DNA of 29,499 bases from Oscillospiraceae bacterium (lineage in GTDB: Bacteria > Bacillota > Clostridia > Oscillospirales > Oscillospiraceae), in the NCBI GenBank assembly GCA_902802215.1, contig CADCLH010000014.1, positions 1 to 29,499 of the forward strand, in the 5' to 3' direction. The notes beneath the pieces were generated by a model, which saw nothing but the letters and a program-made list of their open reading frames with translations, was not told where the DNA came from and did no database searches. Below, piece after piece: positions 1-8,808 of this stretch; position 1 is the first letter of the stretch, and every line of letters begins with the position of its first letter. A program made the position numbers and the translations under genes.

Positions 1-137
1 ACAAGGACAATGCCGTCAACGCCTATAAAGTTGCGGTCAAGACCGTCGACCGTGCGGCTGCCAAGGGTCTGCTGCACAAGAACAACGCGGCGCACAAGAA
101 GTCCGCGATGGCGACCAAGCTCAACGAGCTGGCGTAA
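1..137 (+). CDS. rpsT: 30S ribosomal protein S20, C-terminal part
   Basis: The last 44 codons of a gene that begins before the window. In frame 3 they read K-D-N-A-V-N-A-Y-K-V-A-V-K-T-V-D and end in HKNNAAHKKS...KLNELA followed by TAA at 135-137. This lysine- and alanine-rich helical tail, with the conserved HKN-x-A-x-x-KKS signature, is typical of the bS20 family. S20 is a primary binder of 16S rRNA in the small subunit. A strong terminator follows 20 nt after the stop. Only the start is missing; nothing looks broken. Confidence 0.93.
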   Translation, partial: KDNAVNAYKVAVKTVDRAAAKGLLHKNNAAHKKSAMATKLNELA

Positions 138-156
138 GGACCACATGGCTTTAACG

Positions 157-186
157 AACCGGAAAGCAGTCTGCTTTCCGGTTTTT
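157..186 (+). terminator. Intrinsic terminator of rpsT
   Basis: Perfect inverted repeat AACCGGAAAGCA / TGCTTTCCGGTT (157-168 and 172-183) with a 3-nt loop. It runs into TTTTTG and a second T-rich stretch. It lies directly after the rpsT stop codon. Confidence 0.93.
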
Positions 187-221
187 GCCTTTTTTGATTT
201 TGTTCTGCGCGTTCCTGTGCA

Positions 222-250
222 TTGACGCGGAACTGGAAATAAGGTATAAT
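222..250 (+). promoter_or_regulatory. Sigma-A promoter for the lipid kinase gene
   Basis: TTGACG (222-227), 17-nt spacer, TATAAT (245-250). This is nearly perfect consensus, about 40 nt upstream of the ATG at 290. Confidence 0.88.
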
Positions 251-289
251 AATTTTTATGTTTATCAACCGAAAAAGCGAGAGTTCCGC

Positions 290-1180
290 ATGAAAAAAAA
301 GCTTCTGCTGATTATCAATCCCGCCGCGGGGCGCGGGGCATACAAGAACAATTTCGCCGACGCGATGCTGGCGCTCTCGGACGGCGGCTTCGACACGACG
401 CTGGCCTTCACCGCCGGGCGCGGCGACGCCACGCGGATCGCTGCGGAGCAGGCGGCGGACTATGAGACCGTGGCCTGCATCGGCGGCGACGGCACGCTCA
501 GCGAGGTGCTGGCCGGGCTGATGCGCCTGCCCGCTCCCCCGCCGGTCGGCTATCTGCCCATGGGCACCACCAACGACGTGGCCACGACCCTCGGCCTGCC
601 GAAGAACGACACCTGGGCCGCCGCGCGCAGGATCGTCAGCGGCACGCCGCACGATTTCGACGTGGGCGGCTTCGGGGACAGGGACTACTTCTCCTACGTC
701 GCGGCCTTCGGCGCCTTTACCGAGGTCAGCTACGTCACTCCGCAGGAGCAGAAAAAGACCCTCGGCCATCTGGCCTATGTGCTCCAGGGCATGCAGCAGC
801 TCGGCAAGATCGAGAGCATCCACACCCGCGTGCGCTACGACGGGGGCGAGTTCGAAGGGGATCTGATCTACGGTAGCATGTCCAACTCCACCTCGGTGGC
901 GGGCGTGCTGCGCCTGCCCGAAAAGCTGGTGTCTCTGGGCGACGGCATGAGCGAGCTGATCCTGGTCCGCGACCCCGGTTCGCTCGCGGCCTTTGCCGAG
1001 ATCGTCAACTCGGTGCTGTCGGAGCGCTTCGACAGCGAGAATCTGATCATCTTGCAGACGCGCTCGGCCTCCTTCCACTTCGACCGGCCCGTGGCCTGGA
1101 CCCGCGACGGCGAGGCCGGAGGCGAGTATACCGACATCGCCCTGCGCAACTGCCCGCGCGCGGTGAAGATGATCTTCTGA
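290..1180 (+). CDS. Diacylglycerol kinase family lipid kinase (YegS/DgkB-like)
   Basis: A 296-residue cytoplasmic lipid kinase that transfers phosphate from a nucleotide to diacylglycerol or a related lipid; the family recycles lipids in Gram-positive bacteria. Visible motifs are the N-terminal INPAAGRG (9-16), the nucleotide-binding GGDGTL (65-70) and the G-T-T-N-D element (92-96), all in the DAGK catalytic domain order. The open frame extends further upstream, but ATG 290 is chosen because MKKKLLLIINP matches the usual N-terminus and a promoter lies just ahead at 222-250, inside the longer frame. The Shine-Dalgarno site (GCGAGAG) is weak. The gene appears monocistronic, because asnS has its own promoter downstream. 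The exact lipid substrate (diacylglycerol or another lipid) cannot be told from sequence. Confidence 0.88.
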   Translation: MKKKLLLIINPAAGRGAYKNNFADAMLALSDGGFDTTLAFTAGRGDATRIAAEQAADYETVACIGGDGTLSEVLAGLMRLPAPPPVGYLPMGTTNDVATTLGLPKNDTWAAARRIVSGTPHDFDVGGFGDRDYFSYVAAFGAFTEVSYVTPQEQKKTLGHLAYVLQGMQQLGKIESIHTRVRYDGGEFEGDLIYGSMSNSTSVAGVLRLPEKLVSLGDGMSELILVRDPGSLAAFAEIVNSVLSERFDSENLIILQTRSASFHFDRPVAWTRDGEAGGEYTDIALRNCPRAVKMIF

Positions 1181-1210
1181 GGGCGTATCGCCGAAAAGCG
1201 GGCAAGCCCC

Positions 1211-1239
1211 TTGCAATCTGAAAACGAAGCCTATATAAT
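1211..1239 (+). promoter_or_regulatory. Sigma-A promoter for asnS
   Basis: TTGCAA (1211-1216), 17-nt spacer, TATAAT (1234-1239). The leader to the asnS ATG is only about 30 nt, too short for a T-box. Confidence 0.87.
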
Positions 1240-1277
1240 GTCACAGTCAAAAGCGCAGCAGGAAAGGAACGAAACAC

Positions 1278-2672
<1,395 letters not shown>

Positions 2673-2687
2673 ACCGAATACAAACGA

Positions 2688-2728
2688 CGAGCGCGCCGAA
2701 AATCGGCGCGCTCGTTTGCGTTTTGTGT
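2688..2728 (+). terminator. Terminator between convergent asnS and ABC operon
   Basis: Perfect 12-bp inverted repeat CGAGCGCGCCGA / TCGGCGCGCTCG (2688-2699 and 2703-2714), loop AAA. It is followed on the plus strand by TTTGCGTTTTG. The minus side is less T-rich but the stem can serve both genes. Confidence 0.85.
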
Positions 2729-2729
2729 T

Positions 2730-3675
2730 TTACCTTTCCTCGCGGAAATAGGGCAGGCCCAGGGAGGCCGGGGGCTGGTTCTCGCGCTTGTTGCGCATCG
2801 ACGAGAGCACCAGCACCACGATGGTCACCACATAGGGGGCCATCTTGTACAGCTCCTTGACGGCGAGGTTCATGCCCGAGGGGATGTACATGTGCAGGAT
2901 GTAGAGCCCGCCGAAGAGGAAGGAGGCCAGCACGCCGACGTTCGGCCGCCAGACCGTGAAGATGACCAGCGCGATGGCAAGCCACCCTCGGTCGCCGAAG
3001 GCGTTGTTGGTCCACATGCCGGAGGCGTAGTCCATGACGTAGTACAGCCCGCCGAGGCCCGCGATCATCGAGCCGATGCAGGTCGCCGCGTACTTCTGGC
3101 GCGAGACGTTGATGCCCGCGGCGTCGGCGGTCGTGGGGCTCTCGCCGACCGCGCGCAGGTGCAGGCCCGTGCGGGTGCGGTTGAGCACCCAGGCCGCCGT
3201 CAGCGCGATGAGCACCGCGAGGTAGGCCAGGAAGCCGTAGCTCAGAAAGAGCTTGCCGAAGGCGCCCATGCTGTCCCCGGCCGGGAGGTGGCGGCGGAAG
3301 ATGTTCGAGGTGTTCGTCAGGATGATGGAGGGAAGCTCGCTGCCGGAGAGCTTGATGAGCAAGGCCGGTGACGTTCTGGTTGGCGCGCAGCGTGACGGTC
3401 AGGAAGCAGTACAAAAGGCCCATCAGCAGGCTGCCGAGCAGGCAGCACAGCAGCGGGATCAGGATGGCGGGGGCGGCCCTCATGTCGGCCGCGGTTTTGC
3501 CCGCCTCGTAGTAGAAGGAGCCGATGACGCCGCAGATGCCGCCGACGTACATGATGCCCGGGATGCCGAGGTTGAGGTTGCCGGATTTCTCGGTCAGGGT
3601 CTCGCCGGTGCTGCCGAGCAGCAGCGGGATGCCCTGCATGACGGCGCGGGGAATGAAGGAAACAAGGTCAAACAC
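2730..3675 (-). pseudogene. ABC nucleoside transporter permease 2 (NupQ-like), frameshifted
   Basis: The second membrane permease of the purine nucleoside importer (BPD_transp_2 family). The N-terminal part reads from GTG 3675 (AAGGAG ahead of it) through GETLTEKSGNLNLGIPGIM to LRANQNVTGL. The C-terminal part continues in another frame from about 3362, starting LLIKLSGSELPSI and including RAVGESPTTADAAGINV and YYVMDYASGMW, to a TAA at 2730. At the junction (about 3357-3366) homologs have roughly 15 further residues of the type LALTIFGTGFANFFGG. The lesion therefore looks like a small deletion whose length is not a multiple of three. Both halves are otherwise well conserved, so it is either a very recent mutation or an assembly error. 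It is the last gene of the operon, 3 nt after permease 1. Family membership is secure; whether it is functional is not. Confidence 0.85.
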
Positions 3676-3678
3676 GGC

Positions 3679-4779
3679 TCACTTCTCCTTTCCGGCGCCC
3701 TTGGTGAGCTTGATCTGGTAGTTGATGAAGAACTCGCTGCCGATGATGAAGAAGAGGATCACGCCGGTGAGGATGTCGCCGAAGCTCGAGTTCAGGCCGA
3801 AGTTGGTGGCGATCTCTCCCGCGCCGCGGCTGAGGAAGACCAGCAGCAGGCTCGTGAGGATCATCCAGACGGGGTTGAACTTGGCGAGCCACGCCACCAT
3901 GACGGCGGTGAAGCCGCGCCCCTCGACCAGCGTGGGGGTCAGGGTGTGGTTGGTGCTGCCGACCAGCAGCAGGCCCGCCAGACCGCACAGCGCGCCCGAG
4001 AGCAGCATCGTGCGGACGATGACCCGCTCGACCTTGATGCCGACGTAGCGGGCGGTGCGCTCCGACTCGCCGACGACGGCGATCTCGTAGCCGTGCTTGG
4101 AGTAGTTGAGGTAGATGTGCATGGCCACGCACACCACCGCCACGACCAGGATGTTCAGCAGGTACTTCTGCCCGGCGATCACCGGGAACCAGCCGATCTG
4201 GCTGTTGGGGTTGATGATGCCGATCTGGCCCGAGCCCTTGGGGTTCTCCCACACGACGCAGAAGTAGGCCACGAGCTGGGTGGCGACATAGTTCATCATC
4301 AGGGTGAACAGGGTCTCGTTGGTGTTGTACTTCGCCTTGAAGAAGGCCGGGATGCCCGCCCAGACCGCGCCGGCGAGGATGCTCGTCACGATCATGCAGA
4401 GGATGACCAGCCCGTTGGACAGCTTGCCGGAGAGCAGGATCATGCAGGCGGCGGACGCGAGGCAGCCGATCAGGGCCTGGCCCTCGCCGCCGAGGTTCCA
4501 GCAGCGCATGCGGAAGGCCGGCGTGACCGCCAGCGACACGCACAGCAGCATGGCGATGTTTTGCAGCAGCACCCAGATGCGGCGGCTGGTGCCGAAGGAG
4601 CCCGCCCACATGGCGGCGTAGACGGCGATCGGGTCCTCGCCGGTGACGAGGGTGGTGATCAGGCCGCAGACCAGCAGCGCGAGCAGCACCGCGCCGCCGC
4701 GGATCGCCCAGCTCTTGTACCAGGGCAGGGCCGCGCGCCTGGCCACATGGAACAGGGGGGTACGGGTCTTATTGTTCAT
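3679..4779 (-). CDS. ABC nucleoside transporter permease 1 (NupP-like)
   Basis: A 366-residue polytopic inner-membrane permease (BPD_transp_2 family) forming the translocation path for nucleosides with its partner encoded downstream. The cytoplasmic N-terminus carries a first transmembrane helix at about residues 28-47 (GGAVLLALLVCGLITTL). The family hallmark N-L-G-G-E-G-Q-A-L-I-G follows. Later come the ATPase-coupling loop GESERTARYVGIKVERVIV and the re-entrant segment LLSGALCGLAGLLLVGS. The gene overlaps the ATPase gene by 11 nt and is separated from the second permease by 3 nt, so translation is probably coupled. Substrate (purine nucleosides such as guanosine) is inferred from the guanine riboswitch at the head of the operon and from the BMP lipoprotein. 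Confidence 0.92.
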   Translation of the reverse strand: MNNKTRTPLFHVARRAALPWYKSWAIRGGAVLLALLVCGLITTLVTGEDPIAVYAAMWAGSFGTSRRIWVLLQNIAMLLCVSLAVTPAFRMRCWNLGGEGQALIGCLASAACMILLSGKLSNGLVILCMIVTSILAGAVWAGIPAFFKAKYNTNETLFTLMMNYVATQLVAYFCVVWENPKGSGQIGIINPNSQIGWFPVIAGQKYLLNILVVAVVCVAMHIYLNYSKHGYEIAVVGESERTARYVGIKVERVIVRTMLLSGALCGLAGLLLVGSTNHTLTPTLVEGRGFTAVMVAWLAKFNPVWMILTSLLLVFLSRGAGEIATNFGLNSSFGDILTGVILFFIIGSEFFINYQIKLTKGAGKEK

Positions 4780-6301
4780 GGGCGTTCCCTCCCAGCTTTG
4801 TCATCATCAGGCCGACGTCGCGCTTCTTCGCCCCGCGGCCGGGCACGATGCCCGAGACCTTGCCGCCGCAGAGCACCAGGATGCGGTCCGCCAGCTCCAG
4901 CAGCACGTCCAGATCCTCGCCCACGTACAGCACGGCCACGCCGCGCATCTTCTGCGTGTTGATGGTGTCGTAGATCAGGTAGGAGGAGTTGATGTCCAGG
5001 CCGCGCGTGGCGTAGGCCGTCAGCAGCACCGTGGGCGCGTTGGAGATCTCGCGCCCGACCAGCACCTTCTGCACGTTGCCGCCCGAGAGACGGCGGACCG
5101 GCGTCTCGACGCTGGGGGTGGCGATCTCCAGAAAATCGACCATCTCGCGGGCCAGCTTGTACGGCGCCCTGCGGTTGATGAACACGCCCTTTCCGCTGCG
5201 GTAGGAGCGGAGCATCATGTTCTTGCCGAGGTCCATGTTGCCCACAAGGCCCATGCCGAGGCGGTCCTCCGGCACGAAGGAGAGGGCCACGCCCATGTCC
5301 TTGATGGCCAGCGGGTCCTTGCCGAGCAGCTCCTCGCGGCTGCCGTCGTCGTTGATGTAGGAGATCGAGCCGGCCTCCACGGGCTGAAGGCCCGCGATGG
5401 CCTCGAGCAGCTCCTTCTGGCCGCAGCCGGAGATGCCCGCGATGCCGAGGATCTCCCCGGTGTAGGCGGTAAAGCTGACGGAATCGAGCTTGACGGTGCC
5501 CTCCACGTCGCGCACCGTGAGGTCCTTGACCTCGATGCGGGGCCGGGGGTCCTCCGGCTCGGGCCGATCGATGTTCAGCGTCACGGCGTGGCCGACCATC
5601 ATGTTCGTCATTTCCTGGGCGTTGGTGTTCTTCGTCGGCATGTCGCCGATGAACTGGCCGTGGCGCAGGATGGCCACGCGGTCGGACAGGGCCTCGACCT
5701 CGTGCATCTTGTGGGTGATGATGACCACGGCCTTGCCGTCGTCGCGCATGTTGCGCAGCACCGCGAAGAGCTTGTCCGTCTCCTGCGGGGTCAGCACGGC
5801 CGTCGGCTCGTCGAGGATCAGGATGTCCGCGCCGCGGTAGAGGACCTTGACGATCTCCACGGTCTGCTTCTGGCTGACCGACATGTCGTAGATCTTCTGC
5901 TCGGGGTCGACCTCGAAGCCGTAGGCGTCGCAGATGGCGCGGATCTTCTGCGCGGCCGCCTTGAGGTCGAGCTTGCCGGGCAGGCCGAGCACGATGTTCT
6001 CCGCCGCGCTGAGCACGTCCACGAGCTTGAAATGCTGGTGGATCATGCCGATGCCGAGCTCGAAGGCGTCCCGGGGCGAGCGGATGACGACGGGCTTGCC
6101 GTCGATGGCGATCTCGCCCTCGTCCGGGAAGTAGATGCCCGAGAGCATGTTCATAAGCGTGGTCTTGCCGCTGCCGTTTTCGCCGAGCAGGGCCAGGATC
6201 TCGCCCCGGTAGATGTCCAGCCAGACCCTGTCGTTGGCGAGGACCGGGCCGAAGCGCTTGGTGATGTTCCGCATGGTGACTGCGGCGACTTTATTGTCCA
6301 T
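4769..6301 (-). CDS. ABC nucleoside transporter ATP-binding protein (NupO-like, two ATPase domains)
   Basis: A 510-residue duplicated ATPase that powers the importer. The first domain has Walker A GENGSGKTT (40-48), a signature variant MSVSQKQ and Walker B ILILDEPTA. The second domain is degenerate, with GISGCGQKE in place of Walker A, signature LSGGNVQKV and VLLTAYATRGLD at Walker B. This asymmetry is normal for carbohydrate/nucleoside-type duplicated ATPases. The frame is open to 6442, but ATG 6301 is chosen because GGGAGG lies 8 nt ahead and the protein then begins at the usual ITKRFG strand. The gene is preceded by a 185-nt gap with two hairpins after the lipoprotein gene. It overlaps permease 1 by 11 nt. 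Confidence 0.93.
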   Translation of the reverse strand: MDNKVAAVTMRNITKRFGPVLANDRVWLDIYRGEILALLGENGSGKTTLMNMLSGIYFPDEGEIAIDGKPVVIRSPRDAFELGIGMIHQHFKLVDVLSAAENIVLGLPGKLDLKAAAQKIRAICDAYGFEVDPEQKIYDMSVSQKQTVEIVKVLYRGADILILDEPTAVLTPQETDKLFAVLRNMRDDGKAVVIITHKMHEVEALSDRVAILRHGQFIGDMPTKNTNAQEMTNMMVGHAVTLNIDRPEPEDPRPRIEVKDLTVRDVEGTVKLDSVSFTAYTGEILGIAGISGCGQKELLEAIAGLQPVEAGSISYINDDGSREELLGKDPLAIKDMGVALSFVPEDRLGMGLVGNMDLGKNMMLRSYRSGKGVFINRRAPYKLAREMVDFLEIATPSVETPVRRLSGGNVQKVLVGREISNAPTVLLTAYATRGLDINSSYLIYDTINTQKMRGVAVLYVGEDLDVLLELADRILVLCGGKVSGIVPGRGAKKRDVGLMMTKLGGNAHEQ

Positions 6302-6338
6302 GGGCAGTACCTCCCAAACACAGAATGGGTCGAAAACG

Positions 6339-6387
6339 AAAAAACACTGCCTGCCGGGGCCGTTGTGCGCGGTCGGGTACAGTGTTT
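6339..6387 (-). terminator. Intercistronic terminator-like hairpin between lipoprotein and ATPase genes
   Basis: On the minus strand AAACACTG (6387-6380) pairs with CAGTGTTT (6349-6342) around a GC-rich 30-nt interior. TTTTTT-CG-TTTT follows. It sits between the bmp gene and the ATPase gene and probably lowers read-through into the transporter genes. Confidence 0.55.
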
Positions 6388-6444
6388 CCTTCATGGAGCA
6401 AAGGGCAGCGCGGCCAAACGACTGCGCTTCCCTTTGCTTCATAC

Positions 6445-6473
6445 ATCCCCGCTCCCGGAGAGGGAGCGGGGAT
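6445..6473 (-). other. Strong hairpin just after the lipoprotein gene (mRNA 3'-end stabiliser)
   Basis: Perfect 12-bp inverted repeat ATCCCCGCTCCC / GGGAGCGGGGAT (6445-6456, 6462-6473) with a 5-nt loop, 13 nt past the bmp stop codon. No T-tract follows on the minus strand, so it is more likely a stability element than a terminator. That would fit an excess of binding protein over transporter. Confidence 0.7.
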
Positions 6474-6486
6474 CTTGAGTTGATGA

Positions 6487-7746
6487 TCAGGCGTCGATGT
6501 TGGTGATGCCGTCGATGTCGATGTCGAAGGAGGGAGCGCTGCGGAACACGGACTCCGCGAACTCGCCGCCCACGATGGACTCGGTGTCGGGGGTGAAGGT
6601 GCCGAGGTCGTTGACGTCGGCCTGGTAGGTGGTGACGGGCTTGCCGCCGACGGTGAAGGTGCTGGTGTCGAAGACCTTGGTGGTGCCGGCGATGAGGGCG
6701 GCCTTGACCTCCTCGAGCTTCTCGGCGGTGCCGGGAGCGGCGACGTTCTCGTTGAGCTCGGTCATCTCAACGGCGCCGTTGGCGAGGGTGCCGGTCCAGT
6801 CGGCGTTGAGGGTCTCGCCCTTGGCGACGCGGCCGATCATGACCTCCATGAAGGTGACCCAGTTGATGCGGGAGGCGATGATGAAGGTGTTGGGGCAGTC
6901 AGCGGCGGCGGAGCCGTTGTAGAACACGAAGGGGATGCCCTTGGACTCGCACTCGGTGGGAGCGCCCATGGAGTCGGCGTGCTCGGAGAGGAGGACGCAG
7001 CCGCGGTCGATGAGCTTGATGGCGGCTTCCTTCTCAAGGTCGGGGCTGAACCAGGAGTTGGTGAAGGTCACTTCCATGGTGGCGGAGGGGCAGACGCTGC
7101 GGGCGCCGAGGAAGAAGGAGGTGTAGCCGGACTTGACCTCGGCGTAGGGGTAGGCGCCGATGTAGCCGATCTTGGCCTGGTCGGCGGTGATCTTGCCCTC
7201 CTCGATCATCTGGTTGAGCTTCATGCCCGCGGCGACGCCGCCGAGGTAGCGGCCCTCAAAGATGGTCGCGAACGCGTTGTGGAAGTTGGGCAGGCCGGCG
7301 GAGTGGGCCTGGGTGCCGGTGGCGTGGCAGAACTGGACGTCGGGGAACTCCTTGGCGGCCTGGATCATGAAGGACTCGTGGCCGAAGGAGTCGGCGAAGA
7401 CGACGGTGCAGCCGGCGTCGACGAGCTCGGCGGCCTTGTCGTAGCACTCCTGACCCTCGGGGACGTTGGTCTTGATGACGTACTCGACGCCGCAGTTTTC
7501 ACAGGCCTGCTTGGCGGCGTTCATGAAGTTGAGGTCGTAGGTCGAGGTCTCGTCGTGCAGGAAGATGAAGCCGACCTTGACGTTCTTGACGTCGTCGCTG
7601 GTGAGGGTGCTGACGTCGAAGGGGGTGGAGTCGTTGTCGAAGGGGAAGGTGGGCTCGGGCGTGGCCTCGGGCTCCGCTTTCTTGCCGCAGGCGGCGAGGG
7701 CGAAGACCATGGTCAGGGCGAGGATCAGAGCGATGATCTTTTTCAT
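6487..7746 (-). CDS. BMP-family nucleoside-binding lipoprotein
   Basis: A 419-residue substrate-binding lipoprotein of the Bmp/PnrA (Med) family. It captures purine nucleosides outside the membrane and delivers them to the ABC importer encoded downstream. The signal peptide MKKIIALILALTMVFA ends in lipobox LAAC (17-20). A short E/P/T linker follows, then the periplasmic-binding fold with VKVGFIFLHDETSTYD, the DAGCTVVFADSFGHE strand and FEGRYLGGVAAGM, typical of this family. GGAGA lies ahead of the ATG. The gene is first in the operon and its leader contains a guanine riboswitch, which strongly supports a purine ligand. The binding residues cannot be mapped without a structure-based alignment. 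Its codon use looks GC-rich but otherwise like its neighbours. Confidence 0.92.
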   Translation of the reverse strand: MKKIIALILALTMVFALAACGKKAEPEATPEPTFPFDNDSTPFDVSTLTSDDVKNVKVGFIFLHDETSTYDLNFMNAAKQACENCGVEYVIKTNVPEGQECYDKAAELVDAGCTVVFADSFGHESFMIQAAKEFPDVQFCHATGTQAHSAGLPNFHNAFATIFEGRYLGGVAAGMKLNQMIEEGKITADQAKIGYIGAYPYAEVKSGYTSFFLGARSVCPSATMEVTFTNSWFSPDLEKEAAIKLIDRGCVLLSEHADSMGAPTECESKGIPFVFYNGSAAADCPNTFIIASRINWVTFMEVMIGRVAKGETLNADWTGTLANGAVEMTELNENVAAPGTAEKLEEVKAALIAGTTKVFDTSTFTVGGKPVTTYQADVNDLGTFTPDTESIVGGEFAESVFRSAPSFDIDIDGITNIDA

Positions 7747-7795
7747 GTTTGTCTCCTTTTCATTTTTTCCTCAGGGTTTCTTGCTTCTTACGGAC

Positions 7796-7811
7796 CGGGC
7801 AGCGCTGCCCG
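7796..7811. repeat. 16-bp perfect palindrome in the bmp leader
   Basis: CGGGCAGC/GCTGCCCG, self-complementary, about 50 nt ahead of the bmp start codon. Its 8-nt halves also match the arms of the hairpin at 7835-7880, so alternative pairing is possible. Confidence 0.7.
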
Positions 7812-7834
7812 AGGGGGGGAACGTTGGAAGAGGT

Positions 7835-7880
7835 GGGCGCTGCCATGAGGGAGCAAGCAGGATCGCTCATGGCAGCGCCC
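7835..7880 (-). other. 15-bp perfect hairpin in the bmp leader, downstream of the riboswitch terminator
   Basis: GGGCGCTGCCATGAG (7835-7849) and its exact complement (7866-7880) enclose a 16-nt loop. No T-tract follows on the transcribed (minus) strand. Function unknown; it may stabilise read-through mRNA or be an inserted repeat. Confidence 0.75.
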
Positions 7881-7885
7881 GTGCG

Positions 7886-7930
7886 AAAAAAACTGCACTG
7901 GCGCGGACGATCGGCGCCCGGTACCAATGC
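7886..7930 (-). terminator. Riboswitch-controlled terminator of the nucleoside transporter operon
   Basis: On the minus strand GCATTGG (7930-7924) pairs with CCAGTGC (7901-7895), with one G-U pair. An inner CGGGC/GTCCG stem lies inside, and AG plus seven Ts (7892-7886) follow. It sits about 50 nt downstream of the guanine aptamer and is the likely expression platform: ligand bound, terminator formed, operon off. The competing antiterminator pairing could not be resolved by eye. Confidence 0.85.
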
Positions 7931-7978
7931 AAATATCCCAGAGAGCCGAAGCGCAGGGCCTCGTCCCTTCAGAATCCT

Positions 7979-8044
7979 TCGATAGTCCGGTCATTTACGG
8001 CGTCCGGGTAGAAACTTCAAATCCATATCATTTGCTTATATCGA
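7979..8044 (-). ncRNA. Purine riboswitch aptamer, guanine class
   Basis: The minus strand shows a complete purine aptamer. P1 is UCGAUA/UAUCGA. P2 is CAAAU/AUUUG closing loop GAUAUGG. J2/3 is AAGUUUCUACC. P3 closes loop CCGUAAA, and J3/1 is ACUAUCG. Both loops and J2/3 match the Bacillus xpt guanine aptamer as I know it. The base that selects the ligand, corresponding to position 74, is C in GGACUAUCG, so guanine or hypoxanthine is predicted rather than adenine. The core shows none of the J2/3 changes of 2'-deoxyguanosine variants. It lies about 25 nt after the predicted start of transcription. Confidence 0.97.
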
Positions 8045-8076
8045 GCGAATATTCGGTTGTCTGCTGGGATGGCTAG

Positions 8077-8105
8077 AGAATATCAGTCTTTTCCCCAAAA
8101 GTCAA
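8077..8105 (-). promoter_or_regulatory. Promoter of the nucleoside transporter operon
   Basis: On the minus strand TTGACT (8105-8100), 17-nt spacer, TATTCT (8082-8077). Transcription would start near 8070 and enter the riboswitch directly. Confidence 0.82.
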
Positions 8106-8145
8106 CTGTTTTTCTTGTAAGTTGTTGCCAATAGCGCACGTTTCT

Positions 8146-8166
8146 TTTTGTGCTCCCTGCACAAAA
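8146..8166 (-). terminator. Possible 3'-end hairpin of xpt
   Basis: Perfect 8-bp repeat TTTTGTGC / GCACAAAA around a 5-nt loop, about 45 nt past the xpt stop codon. The tract after it is A-rich rather than T-rich, so it is a weak candidate. No better terminator was seen before the next promoter. Confidence 0.35.
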
Positions 8167-8208
8167 TTTCACGTCGAAAGCGGGGATATTTCCACTTTTT
8201 GAAGTGTG

Positions 8209-8778
8209 TCAGCAGAACGTGATGCCGTTGTCGTCCATGGCGGCGATGCGCGCGAGCGACTCGACCTTCATCCCTTCGGCGCGGAGCCGGTTGCCGCCCT
8301 CCTGAAAGACCTTCTCGATGGCGACGGCCGCGCCGACCACGGTCCCGCCCGCCTGCTCCACCAGGGCCCTGAGCCCGACGAGGGCCGCGCCGGTGGCGAG
8401 GAAATCGTCGACCAGCAGCACGTTTTCGCCCGGGTGCAGATATTCCCTGGAGACGACGACGGTGTTGGTGTTGCCGTGGGTGAAGCTCGGCACCTCGGCG
8501 GTGTAGAGCGTGTCGGCGAGATTTTTGGTCTTGCTCTTTTTGGCGAAGACCACCGGGCAGCCGAATTCGAGCCCGGCGAGGATGGCAATGGCGATGCCGG
8601 AGGCCTCGATGGTCAGGACCCGGTCCACGCGCACGTCGGCAAAGAGGCGTTTGATCTCGCGCGCCATGGCTTGCAGGAGCTGCGGGTCCATCTGGTGGTT
8701 GAGGAAGCTGTCGACCTTGAGGATGCCGCCGGGCAGCAGACGCCCGTCGCTGAGGATGCGCTGTTCCAAAAGCTCCAT
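8209..8778 (-). CDS. xpt: Xanthine phosphoribosyltransferase
   Basis: A 189-residue cytoplasmic enzyme that joins xanthine to PRPP to give XMP, salvaging purine base for GMP synthesis. The N-terminus MELLEQRILSDGRL and the PRPP-binding loop VLLVDDFLATGAA (120-132) are characteristic. KTKNLADTLYTAEVPSFTHG in the middle is the family's flexible loop region. Length matches the family exactly. GGAGGT precedes the ATG. It sits upstream of the nucleoside importer on the same strand, but that operon has its own promoter and riboswitch. No purine aptamer lies in the short xpt leader itself, unlike Bacillus, where xpt carries one. Confidence 0.95.
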   Translation of the reverse strand: MELLEQRILSDGRLLPGGILKVDSFLNHQMDPQLLQAMAREIKRLFADVRVDRVLTIEASGIAIAILAGLEFGCPVVFAKKSKTKNLADTLYTAEVPSFTHGNTNTVVVSREYLHPGENVLLVDDFLATGAALVGLRALVEQAGGTVVGAAVAIEKVFQEGGNRLRAEGMKVESLARIAAMDDNGITFC

Positions 8779-8808
8779 GCCGTGACCTCCGTCTGTGTGG
8801 ATACAACA

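Noticed and set aside
1181..1277. T-box or other riboswitch ahead of asnS
   Set aside because: The promoter at 1211-1239 leaves a leader of only about 30 nt, with no T-box sequence and no terminator.
3253..4962. Long plus-strand open frame (569 codons) across the permease genes
   Set aside because: It is antisense to well-supported permeases, has low-complexity A/D/E/G/R/Q-rich composition and no ribosome binding site; a typical shadow in GC-rich DNA.
4643..6478. Plus-strand open frame of 611 codons over the ATPase gene
   Set aside because: Antisense to a clear ABC ATPase; composition is that of a shadow frame.
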